Shown one piece after another: positions 50,372 through 58,061 of a DNA stretch of 64,000 nucleotides (position 1 is its first letter; every line of letters starts with the position of its first letter). Position numbers and translations under genes: made by a program. The notes under the pieces are model-generated. The model made no database searches, was not told where the DNA came from, and saw only the letters and a program-made list of their open reading frames with translations. This DNA is from Streptomyces corallincola (lineage in GTDB: Bacteria > Actinomycetota > Actinomycetes > Streptomycetales > Streptomycetaceae): positions 1 through 64,000 of the forward strand of contig NZ_JAHRXF010000023.1 in NCBI RefSeq assembly GCF_019104725.1, given 5' to 3'.

Positions 50372-51613
50372 TCAGCCGGGACCGGGGGCGGGGGTCGCCG
50401 ACACGGCCGAGGTGAGCCGGTGGACGTCCCGCGCGGTGCCGGTCACCCCGGACAGGAAGCCCTGGGCGCGCGGGGACGCGGTGTCGGTGAGCCAGGCGGG
50501 ATCGATGTCGCAGACCGCGACCCGTACACCCGTACCGGCCAGGGCGAGCGGCAGGGTGTGGACGACCGTGGAGGGAAAACTCACCACGGTTCGGCCGATC
50601 GGGCCCCGGCGGGCGATCAGCTCCAGCGGCAGATCGGGGCGGACGATCTCCAGTCCGCTCTCCCCGGCCAGCCGGTGCAGTTTCCCGGTGCTCTCCCGGC
50701 GGTGCGCGAAGTAGCGGGTCGCGCCGTGCGCGCGGGCCAGCGCGCGGACCGCCTCCAGATACCGCTCGGTGTCCACCACCCCGGTCTCCACCAGGGAGGT
50801 GCCGACCAGGTCGGCGCCGGAGGTGATCCGGGGCGGACCGAACCGGGCGCGGGTCCAGGCGAACGCGTTGGCGGTGACCGTGACGCCCTCGGGGATCTCG
50901 GTCACCGGCATCGAGGAGAACACCTCCACCCGGCGGCGGCCGTTCGGGGTGAGGCGGCGGCGGGCCGAGGAGGACACCGGGGCGAACAGCAGATCGCGCG
51001 GGCCGGGACGGCCGCCCTTGCGGTGCCAGCGCACCAGGCGCTCCCCGCGGGCGAGCTGGGTGACGAACTCCATCGTCGCCGTCCCGTCGTCCACGACGAC
51101 GAGGTCACGGGCGCGGGTGATGGTCAGCAGCAGCTGTACGTAGCGGGAGAACGGGTCGCCCATGACGACCCGGTCGGCCCGGCGGAGCCGTCCGGCGAGC
51201 CCGCCGATGGTGTGGAACGGGGCGGTGGTGCCGCCCCGCGCCTCCTCCCAGCGCACCCGGTGTCCCTCGTCCCGGGCCAGGTCCGCCATCCGGCGGAGCT
51301 GGCCGCGGGTCATGGGGTCGGTGGGTGCGAGGACGACGAGCGTCAGCTCGGGTTCGTCGCCCGGCCCGCCGGTGCCGGACGGGTCGTCCGCGGCGGGCGC
51401 CGGAGCCCCCGGGCCCTCCCCCGCGCCCGTTCCCGCGCCCGTCCCCCGGGTCCGGCGCCGGGTCTGCGCCGGGACCGCGGGGAGGGCCGGGCCGGGTATG
51501 CCGCGCAGGCCGTGCAGATGCGCCCACTCCAGCACGTTGAGCAGCTGGACGGGGCTCTCCACGAAGGCGAGCGTGCGGGCGGGGGTGCCGGGGTCACCGG
51601 CGCGGGGGCTCAT
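50372..51613 (-). CDS. Polysialyltransferase-family protein
   Basis: The 413-residue protein starts LAFVESPVQLLNVLEWAHL after a short leader, the signature opening of the alpha-2,8-polysialyltransferase (POLYST) family. It then has a Pro/Gly-rich insertion (about 50-95) and the core DLVVVDDGTATMEFV, TRYFAHRRESTGKLHRL and SFPSTVVHTLPLALAGTGVRVAV. It is expected to transfer nonulosonic acid or related sugars onto a wall glycopolymer. It follows neuB with a 40-bp gap. The acceptor is unknown. Confidence 0.78.
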   Translation of the reverse strand: MSPRAGDPGTPARTLAFVESPVQLLNVLEWAHLHGLRGIPGPALPAVPAQTRRRTRGTGAGTGAGEGPGAPAPAADDPSGTGGPGDEPELTLVVLAPTDPMTRGQLRRMADLARDEGHRVRWEEARGGTTAPFHTIGGLAGRLRRADRVVMGDPFSRYVQLLLTITRARDLVVVDDGTATMEFVTQLARGERLVRWHRKGGRPGPRDLLFAPVSSSARRRLTPNGRRRVEVFSSMPVTEIPEGVTVTANAFAWTRARFGPPRITSGADLVGTSLVETGVVDTERYLEAVRALARAHGATRYFAHRRESTGKLHRLAGESGLEIVRPDLPLELIARRGPIGRTVVSFPSTVVHTLPLALAGTGVRVAVCDIDPAWLTDTASPRAQGFLSGVTGTARDVHRLTSAVSATPAPGPG

Positions 51614-51653
51614 CGGCGTACGACCGTCCCGTGGTGGTGGCTGGACGCGGGGG

Positions 51654-52595
51654 TCAGACCGTGGCGAGCGGCTCGCCCGCGGCGGCGGCGATCTCCGCCT
51701 CGGCGACGACGCCGGAGACGCGGCGCAGCTTCTTCATCGGGCCCAGCTCGGAGTCGTAGACCTTCTTGACGCCGTCGCCGAGGGACTCCTCGATGGTGCG
51801 GATGTCGCGGACCAGGCGGACCAGGCCCTGCGGCTCGACGGAGGCGGCCTGGTCGGAGCCCCACATGGCGCGGTCGAGGGTGATGTGGCGCTCGACGAAG
51901 GTGGCGCCGAGGGCGACGGCGGCGAGGGTGGTCTGGAGACCCGTCTCGTGGCCGGAGTAGCCGATCGGGACGTTCGGGAACTCCTTCTCCAGCGTGTTGA
52001 TCACGCGGAGGTTCAGCTCCTCGGCCTTGGCCGGGTAGGTGGAGGTGGCGTGGCAGAGCAGGATGTTCTCCGAGCCGAGCACCTCGACCGCGTGGCGGAT
52101 CTGCTTCGGGGTGGACATGCCGGTGGAGAGGATGACCGTACGGCCGGTGCCGCGCAGGGCGCGCAGCAGCTCGTCGTCGGTGAGGGAGGCGGAGGCCACC
52201 TTGTGGGCGGGGACGTCGAACTTCTCCAGGAAGGCGACGGCCTCGGTGTCCCACGGGGAGGCGAACCAGTCGATCCCCTTCTCCTTGCAGTACGCGTCGA
52301 TCCGGCGGTACTCGTCCTCGCCGAACTCCACGCGGTGGCGGTAGTCGATGTACGTCATCCGGCCCCAGGGGGTGTCGCGCTCAATGTCCCACTGGTCGCG
52401 CGGGGTGCAGATCTCCGGGGTGCGCTTCTGGAACTTCACGGCGTCGCAGCCCGCCTCGGCGGCGACGTCGATGAGCTTGAACGCGTTCTCCAGCTCACCG
52501 TTGTGGTTGATGCCGATCTCGCCGCAGATGTAGACGGGGCGGCCGGGACCGGCTTCGCGGGTGCCGAAGTTGCGGATGCGGGAGGCGTTGGTCAT
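51654..52595 (-). CDS. neuB: N-acylneuraminate/nonulosonate synthase (NeuB)
   Basis: Condenses a hexosamine or hexose with phosphoenolpyruvate to make a nine-carbon sugar. The 313-residue protein has YICGEIGINHNGELENAFKLIDVAAEAGCDAVKFQKRTPE, YRRIDAYCKEKGIDWFASPWD, STGMSTPKQIRHAVEVLG, LLCHATSTYPAKAEELNLR, and ERHITLDRAMWGSDQAAS. The C-terminal SAF (antifreeze-like) domain of classical NeuB is absent, so it is the shorter form. The start is ATG 52595, downstream of neuA by 13 bp. Confidence 0.9.
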   Translation of the reverse strand: MTNASRIRNFGTREAGPGRPVYICGEIGINHNGELENAFKLIDVAAEAGCDAVKFQKRTPEICTPRDQWDIERDTPWGRMTYIDYRHRVEFGEDEYRRIDAYCKEKGIDWFASPWDTEAVAFLEKFDVPAHKVASASLTDDELLRALRGTGRTVILSTGMSTPKQIRHAVEVLGSENILLCHATSTYPAKAEELNLRVINTLEKEFPNVPIGYSGHETGLQTTLAAVALGATFVERHITLDRAMWGSDQAASVEPQGLVRLVRDIRTIEESLGDGVKKVYDSELGPMKKLRRVSGVVAEAEIAAAAGEPLATV

Positions 52596-52608
52596 GGCAG
52601 GGGTTTCC

Positions 52609-53919
52609 TTACTCGGGGAGGGAGTCGAGAGAGGCGCCGAGGAGCCAGCCGGCGATCTCTCGGATCGCGCCGTCGCCGCCGGGGAGGGTGGTGACCGCGC
52701 GGGCGGCGCCGCGTACGACGTCATGGGCGCTTCCGACCGCCACGGGCCAGCCGACGAGGGCGAAGCACGGGAGGTCGTTCACGTCGTTGCCGACGTAGAG
52801 CACGCGCTCCGGCGCGATGCCCTGTTCCTCGCACCACTGCTTGAGGGCGAGGTCCTTGCGGTCGATGCCGTGCAGCACCGGGAGCCGGAGCTTTTGGGCG
52901 CGGGCGGCGACCACCGGGTTCTGTTCCGTGGACAGGATCAGCATCTTCAGTCCGCTGCGGCGCAGGGCCGCGATGCCGAGGCCGTCCCCGCGGTGCACGG
53001 AGACGAACTCCCGTCCGTCGGAGTCGATCAGCACCCGGTCGTCGGTCTGGGTGCCGTCGAAGTCGAGGACCACGGCGTCGATGTCGTCGTACGCCGGGAG
53101 TGCGTCCGGCCGGTCAGCGTCGAAGAACGGCGCGAGGGCGCGGGCGCGGGCCAGGTCGTGCGGGTCGTCGATCTCCAGCACGCGGGCCGGGTCGGTGCGC
53201 ACGGGTTCGGTGTGCCCGAAGAACCGGTGCCGGTGGGCGCGGAACCCGGCGGCGTCCATCGCGTAGGCGGCGCCGGTCTCCAGCAGGTCCTGCGGGCGGT
53301 CCTGGCGGCGGGGGCGGAAGGACTTGTCGTGGTTGACGCCGTAACCGCCGCCGGTGACCGTGGAGTTGACGACCGCGACGGGACCGTCCCCGGCGATCTC
53401 CCCGGTGCGGGCGGCGGGGGCGGGGACCGGGTCGTCGGCGGCGTCGCGCCAGACGAAGCCGTGGAAGGGGGCGACGGTGAGCGCGGTGTCGGCGCCGTTC
53501 TCCAGGACGGCACCGGCGACGCCGTCGATGTCCTCGCGGCTGAGGAACGGGCTGGTGCACTGCACGAGCAGGACGGTGTCCACGGCGGCGCCGTGCAGGG
53601 CCTCGTGGGCGTCCATCGCGTGCAGTACGGCGGCCTCGGAGGTCGCGGTGTCCCCGGCGATGGCGGCGGGGCGGAGCACGACCTCGGCACCGGCCCGGCG
53701 GGCGGCGGCGGCGATGGCGCGGTCGTCGGTGGAGACCACCACGTCCGTCACCAGGCGGGCGGCGCGGCACTCGCGGACCGCGCGGGCCACCAGCGGGACA
53801 CCGCCGACGGGGGCGAGGTTCTTCGCGGGGACCCCCTTGGAGCCGCCGCGGGCGGGGATCACCGCGAGCACGCGGCGGACGGCGGGCACGGGACCCGGTT
53901 CCGGGTCGGCGTGGGTCAT
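52609..53919 (-). CDS. neuA: Acylneuraminate cytidylyltransferase fused to HAD phosphatase
   Basis: The 436-residue protein joins two enzymes. An N-terminal CMP-sugar synthase (1-270; VIPARGGSKGVPAKNLAPVGGVPL, VVVSTDDRAIAAAARRAGAEVVLRP, VLLVQCTSPFLS) activates the nonulosonic acid. A C-terminal HAD phosphatase of the KdsC type (about 280-430; DFDGTQTDDRVLIDSDGREF, LSTEQNPVVAARAQKL, YVGNDVNDLPCF) probably removes a 9-phosphate. The fusion lets one polypeptide do dephosphorylation and activation. ATG 53919 follows AAGGAGTACCGCCC. Confidence 0.9.
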   Translation of the reverse strand: MTHADPEPGPVPAVRRVLAVIPARGGSKGVPAKNLAPVGGVPLVARAVRECRAARLVTDVVVSTDDRAIAAAARRAGAEVVLRPAAIAGDTATSEAAVLHAMDAHEALHGAAVDTVLLVQCTSPFLSREDIDGVAGAVLENGADTALTVAPFHGFVWRDAADDPVPAPAARTGEIAGDGPVAVVNSTVTGGGYGVNHDKSFRPRRQDRPQDLLETGAAYAMDAAGFRAHRHRFFGHTEPVRTDPARVLEIDDPHDLARARALAPFFDADRPDALPAYDDIDAVVLDFDGTQTDDRVLIDSDGREFVSVHRGDGLGIAALRRSGLKMLILSTEQNPVVAARAQKLRLPVLHGIDRKDLALKQWCEEQGIAPERVLYVGNDVNDLPCFALVGWPVAVGSAHDVVRGAARAVTTLPGGDGAIREIAGWLLGASLDSLPE

Positions 53920-53951
53920 GGGCGGTACTCCTTGCGGGGGCGGCCGGTGGT

Positions 53952-55262
53952 TCACAGCTCTCCCATTCGTCGGATCACGGGGGCCACGCGCTGCACTCCG
54001 TGGCGGTAGGCGCCGCGCGCGGCCCGGCGCACGATCTGGCGGACGGGGCCGGGCTCCCGGTCGGCCGCCGGGGCGCCGGGCAGCGGGGCGCCGTCCGGGC
54101 CGAGGTGGTGGCGGGCGAGGATGCCCGGCAGATAGCCGGGGGCGGTCCCGGGCGTGTAGTAGGGCTTCAGCGGCGGGAGTTGACCGGGTCCGGCGAGCAG
54201 GGCGGTGATCCGGTCGCGGGCCGCGTCGAAGGCGTGCTCGTAGCCGCCGTCGGCCGCGACGCCCTGCCGGGCGACCCACTCGGGGTCCGCCTCGGGGCGG
54301 TGCCCGGCGTCGAGCCGGTCCCAGGAGGCGAGGCAGCCGGAGCCGGTGAAGTGGTGGTTGCCGAGCGTCTCGCGCACCCCGAGGTCGGTGAGCACGACCG
54401 TCGGCACCCGCCGGTGCAGGGCCTCCAGCGCGGCGGTGGAGCTGACGGTGACCAGCAGGTCGGTACGGTCCAGCACCTCGCCCATGTGCCCGTACACCAG
54501 ACGGAAGTTGGCGGGCACGTCCTTGCCCTGGACCAGCTTCTGGTACGGCAGTTCCTCGATGTGGGTGGTGTGCTCGCCGGGCTGGGAACGCAGCTTCAGC
54601 AGCACCTCCCGCTCGGGGTGCAGCCGGGCGTGCCCGATCAGCCGGTCCAGCAGGTACGTACGGTCGCGCCGGTTGTCCGGCACGGACGGCTGGGCGGCGA
54701 ACACCACGGTGTACGGGTCGTGTTCGCCCTCGTACGGCGCTCCGCCGAGGAACGGCAGCGCGACCTCGGTCACCGCGGAGGCGTCGGCGCCCACCCCCTC
54801 GTACACCGCGCGGAACCGGTCCGTGTCGTGCCGGGAGTTGGCGAGGACGAGGTCCGCGCCGTGCCGGAGCAGCAGGCCGTCGGTGAGCTTCTCGTAGACG
54901 ACGCCGACGTACCCGGTGACGACCACCGGGCGCGGGCCGTCGCCCCAGGCGTGCCGCAGCCCGTGCAGCATCGCCTGCACCCCGCCGCCGACGAGCGCGA
55001 TCACGAGGATGTCGTAACGCTCCTCGGTCATGGCGCGCACGAATTCGAGGCCGGTGACCTCGCGGAGGGAGTCGGCGCGGACGCCGACCTCCTCCAGCTG
55101 GCGGGCGGTGGGGGTGGCACGGCCGCGCAGAAGGTGGCCGTCGAGGCGGAGTACGGCTCCGGCGGGGGCGAGGCGCTGCGCGGTGAGCGCCCCCCACTTC
55201 CACCGGGTGTCCGAATCCGCGAGGACGGCGACCCGCAGGGACTTCGTTGCACTTGCTGGCAC
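53952..55262 (-). CDS. DUF6716-type putative glycosyltransferase
   Basis: The 436-residue protein starts MPASATKSLRVAVLADSDTRWKWGALTAQRL and has features of a GT-B-type fold: VVTGYVGVVYEKLTDGLLLRHGADLVLANSRHD, VVFAAQPSVPDNRRDRTYLLDRLI, LLVTVSSTAALEALHRRVPTVVLTDLGV. The family is unassigned biochemically; its constant place beside neuB and polysialyltransferase-like genes suggests glycopolymer assembly. The start is GTG 55262, close to a TAGCTT-like -10, so possibly leaderless. Confidence 0.75.
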   Translation of the reverse strand: MPASATKSLRVAVLADSDTRWKWGALTAQRLAPAGAVLRLDGHLLRGRATPTARQLEEVGVRADSLREVTGLEFVRAMTEERYDILVIALVGGGVQAMLHGLRHAWGDGPRPVVVTGYVGVVYEKLTDGLLLRHGADLVLANSRHDTDRFRAVYEGVGADASAVTEVALPFLGGAPYEGEHDPYTVVFAAQPSVPDNRRDRTYLLDRLIGHARLHPEREVLLKLRSQPGEHTTHIEELPYQKLVQGKDVPANFRLVYGHMGEVLDRTDLLVTVSSTAALEALHRRVPTVVLTDLGVRETLGNHHFTGSGCLASWDRLDAGHRPEADPEWVARQGVAADGGYEHAFDAARDRITALLAGPGQLPPLKPYYTPGTAPGYLPGILARHHLGPDGAPLPGAPAADREPGPVRQIVRRAARGAYRHGVQRVAPVIRRMGEL

Positions 55263-55460
55263 GCCCTAGAAGCTAGGAAGCCATTTCGATGTTCCGCCCA
55301 ACCGGAATGCAACAAACGGTTAACAGCACATCGCCGAATGGGGATTCGGGGCGGGAAAGGCGGGGCGGAAAGCCTGGTTCATGGGTTCGCCACGCTTCGT
55401 TCACCCCTCGTCAACTCGGTGGCCAAGACGAATCACGGGCCGCGCCCTAACGTCCCTGAC
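55263..55460. promoter_or_regulatory. Divergent glycopolymer promoter with 11-bp spaced repeats
   Basis: This 198-bp divergent region has GTTCATGGGTT, CGCCACGCTTC, GTTCACCCCTC and GTCAACTCGGT in consecutive 11-bp units (55377-55420). GTTCACC is the known PHO-box half unit in Streptomyces. TAACGT just before the GT2 GTG may be its -10 (leaderless). Confidence 0.55.
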
Positions 55461-56435
55461 GTGGTCAAGCTCTCCGTCATCGTGCCGTTCTACAACGTGC
55501 GGCAATACGCACCGGACACCTTGCGCAGCCTTCGGGCGAACGCGCGTGAGGACTTCGAATTCATTCTCGTGGACGACTGTTCCCGTGACGGGACACCAGA
55601 GATCCTGGAGCGCGCCGAACGCGAGCTGCCGGGCGCGGTGGTCGTCCGCCATGAGCAGAACGGAGGGCTGGCGACCGCCCGCAACACCGGTATCGACCGG
55701 GCGCGCGGCGAGTACCTGACCTTCCTGGACGGCGACGACTGGCTCGCCCCCGGCTACTACCCGCGACTGGTCGCCGCGATGGACGAGCTGGGCTGCGACT
55801 TCCTGCGCACCGACCATGTCCAGTGCACCGCCCGCGCGCGCGGCGTGCAGCGCGTCCCGCACGGCAGGCGGGGGGTGGTGATGGACCCGCGCGCGGCGAT
55901 CCTGCCCGCCGACCGCTCGACCTCGGTGGACTACGCCTTCGCCTGGGCGGGCGTCTACCACCGCCGACTGGTGGACCGGGGCCTGCTGCACTTCACCGAC
56001 GGACTGCGCACCGCCGAGGACCGGCCGTGGATCTGGCGGCTGCACCGGGAGGCGGAGTCGTTCGCCGTGGTGAACCTGCTCGGGGTGTTCTACCGGCGGG
56101 GTGTGGCGACCTCCCTCACCCAGATCGGCGACGTCCGCCAGCTCGACTTCATCCGGGCGTTCGACCAGGTCGTCGCGGAGACGGCCCGGGACCGGGACGC
56201 CGCCGCGCTGCTGCCGAAGGCGGTGCGCACGTACTGCGCGATCATCTCCCACCACGTGGGTTCCATCGAGAGGTTCGAGCCCGCCGTGGCGAAGCAACTG
56301 AAGTCCCGGAGTGCCGCCGCGCTGCGGCGGATGCCGCAGGACGTGCTGGACGAGGCGCTGGACTCGATGGACCTGCTGCGCGCGGGCAAACTGCGCCGCC
56401 TGCGCCGCCGCTCCGCCGCGGGGGTGGCCGCGTGA
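55461..56435 (+). CDS. Family 2 glycosyltransferase
   Basis: The 324-residue protein has the GT2 GT-A fold: VVKLSVIVPFYNVRQYAPDTL, FILVDDCSRDGTPEILE, VVRHEQNGGLATARNTGIDRARGEYLTFLDGDDWLAPGYY (DGDD metal site) and EDRPWIWRLHREAESF. The C-terminal part is helical and basic (RRLRRRS). It probably adds a sugar residue to the glycopolymer. The start is GTG 55461. Its stop overlaps the next GTG by 4 bp. Confidence 0.9.
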   Translation: MVKLSVIVPFYNVRQYAPDTLRSLRANAREDFEFILVDDCSRDGTPEILERAERELPGAVVVRHEQNGGLATARNTGIDRARGEYLTFLDGDDWLAPGYYPRLVAAMDELGCDFLRTDHVQCTARARGVQRVPHGRRGVVMDPRAAILPADRSTSVDYAFAWAGVYHRRLVDRGLLHFTDGLRTAEDRPWIWRLHREAESFAVVNLLGVFYRRGVATSLTQIGDVRQLDFIRAFDQVVAETARDRDAAALLPKAVRTYCAIISHHVGSIERFEPAVAKQLKSRSAAALRRMPQDVLDEALDSMDLLRAGKLRRLRRRSAAGVAA

Positions 56436-57784
56436 CCACCCAGATCTTCCAGGTGTCCACCCTGTACGGCACGGCGACGCTGGCCGCCGCGCTGGACTCC
56501 GGCTGCTTCGGGCCCGCCGACCGCCGCGTCCTGCTGGTCTGCAACAACACCGCGACGCCCGAGACCACGCCCGCGCCGGACACCATGCCGGGATTCGAGC
56601 GGCTGAGCGAGCGCTTCGACGAGGTGCTGTCGTACAACGAGGCGATCTTCCCCTTCCACCCCGGCGGCTGGGCGCCCCGGCCGGACGACCTGCCGCTGTG
56701 GGAGCGGTATCTGCGCCACGAGTGGCGGCTCGGCACGGACGACGTGGAGCTGGCGGTCGAGTCGATCCAGGTCAACCCGTCGCTGGGGCTGGCGCAGATC
56801 TTCACCGGCGCCCCGGTCACCGTCTACGCCGACGGCCTGATGAGTTACGGCCCGACCCGCAACAAGATCGACCCGCTGGTGGGCACCCGGGTGGACCGGG
56901 TGCTGCACCTGGACCTGGTGCCGGGGCTGGCGCCGCTGCTGCTGACCGAGTTCGACGTGCCCGGCGAGATCGTGCCGACGCAGGCGTTCACCAAGGTGCT
57001 GGCCGAGCTGGCGCCGCTGGGCGACGGGCTGCCCGAACCGACCGGGTCCGCGCTGCTGCTCGGGCAGTACCTCTCGGCGCTGGACATCCTCACCGCCGAG
57101 GAGGAGGACGCGCTGCATCTGCGGATGCTGCGGGGCGCGGTCGCGCTGGGCCACACCTCGGTGGTGTTCAAGCCGCACCCGGCGGCCCCGGCGGGCTTCA
57201 CCCGCTCGCTGGAGGAGGAGGCGGAACGGCTCGGCGCCGAGCTGACCGTGCTGCACACCCCGGTGCTCGCGGAGGTCGCCTACCAGCGGATGCGCCCGGC
57301 CCTGGTGGTCGGCTGCTTCTCCACCGCCCTGTTCACGGCGACCGCGCTGTACGGCCTGCCGGTGGCGCGGGTCGGCACCGAACTGCTGCTGGAGCGGCTC
57401 GCGCCGTACGAGAACAGCAACCGGGTGCCGGTCACCGTGGTGGACGCGCTGCTGCCCGAGGTGGGCGACGCGGACGCGGTGGCCGCGCGGCGGCAGAGCA
57501 TGGACGTCGAGGCGCTGGGCGCGCTGGTGCGTGCGGTGGGCTTCGCCATGCAGCCGAAGATCCTGCCCGGCCTGCGCCGGGAGACCGAGGAGTACCTCGC
57601 CCGGAACCCCGGCCCGCGCACGATGCGCTACTTCAAGCGCCGCCGCCTGACCTCGCTGGCGCTGCCCGGCGGGGTGCCCGCGCAGCTCGCGTTCATCCCG
57701 CGCAACGCGACGGTGCGGAGGGTGGCCCGCAGGGCTCGGAGTCTGGGGCGTGCGGTCGCCGCCGAACAGGGCCGGTTCCGCTGA
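56432..57784 (+). CDS. Polysialyltransferase-family protein (HP motif)
   Basis: The 450-residue protein (GTG 56432, coupled) starts TTQIFQVSTLYGTATLAAAL. It has VTVYADGLMSYGPTRN, VVFKPHPAAPAGF (HP motif), and VVGCFSTALFTATALYGLPVARVGTELLL (Ser motif), both typical of POLYST-type enzymes that extend polysialic or related acids. The two POLYST-like proteins in this cluster (this one and that at 50372) may make different linkages. A terminator follows. Confidence 0.8.
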   Translation: MTTQIFQVSTLYGTATLAAALDSGCFGPADRRVLLVCNNTATPETTPAPDTMPGFERLSERFDEVLSYNEAIFPFHPGGWAPRPDDLPLWERYLRHEWRLGTDDVELAVESIQVNPSLGLAQIFTGAPVTVYADGLMSYGPTRNKIDPLVGTRVDRVLHLDLVPGLAPLLLTEFDVPGEIVPTQAFTKVLAELAPLGDGLPEPTGSALLLGQYLSALDILTAEEEDALHLRMLRGAVALGHTSVVFKPHPAAPAGFTRSLEEEAERLGAELTVLHTPVLAEVAYQRMRPALVVGCFSTALFTATALYGLPVARVGTELLLERLAPYENSNRVPVTVVDALLPEVGDADAVAARRQSMDVEALGALVRAVGFAMQPKILPGLRRETEEYLARNPGPRTMRYFKRRRLTSLALPGGVPAQLAFIPRNATVRRVARRARSLGRAVAAEQGRFR

Positions 57785-57840
57785 CGGCCGACTGTGCCGA
57801 GCACGGCCGATTCTCCGGCGGAACGGGAGAACGGGGGAAC

Positions 57841-57899
57841 GGGAGAACGCCTGACGGAGGGTCCGGAAAAGGGCCGTCCGCCGGGCGTTCCCTCTTTTT
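57841..57899 (+). terminator. Rho-independent terminator after the polysialyltransferase gene
   Basis: A GC-rich imperfect hairpin (GGGAGAACGCC pairs with GGGCGTTCCC; inner GACGG pairs with CCGTC) is followed by CTCTTTTT. Confidence 0.7.
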
Positions 57900-57906
57900 C
57901 GTGCCG

Positions 57907-57994
57907 CATTCCTGTCGCATTCGCACCCTATTCGCTCCCCATTCGCTTCCCATTCATACCGCATTCCTGCCGCACCCCTGCCGCACGCATCGGC
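57907..57994. repeat. Eight-unit 11-bp direct repeat array (PHO-box-like)
   Basis: Eight consecutive 11-mers start at 57907: CATTCCTGTCG, CATTCGCACCC, TATTCGCTCCC, CATTCGCTTCC, CATTCATACCG, CATTCCTGCCG, CACCCCTGCCG, CACGCATCGGC. Six of eight begin with ATTC in register. The exact 11-bp period puts each unit on the same DNA face, the design of PhoP/OmpR- and SARP-type sites. It lies 68 bp upstream of the acyltransferase start used here. Confidence 0.75.
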
Positions 57995-58061
57995 CGAGGT
58001 GCCGGTAATTCCGCGTGACCGCGGGGTGAACAGCAGGGGGCCGACACGCTCGGGAATTCAC

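Noticed and set aside
50289..50714. 141-codon + strand ORF starting in the gap upstream of the M20 gene
   Set aside because: Mostly antisense to the polysialyltransferase-like gene; composition (Ser/Arg/Pro) is shadow-like and no ribosome site is seen.
57907..57994. Plasmid-type iterons (origin) because of 11-bp tandem units
   Set aside because: No replication protein nearby and the locus is core chromosome; regulator binding fits better.
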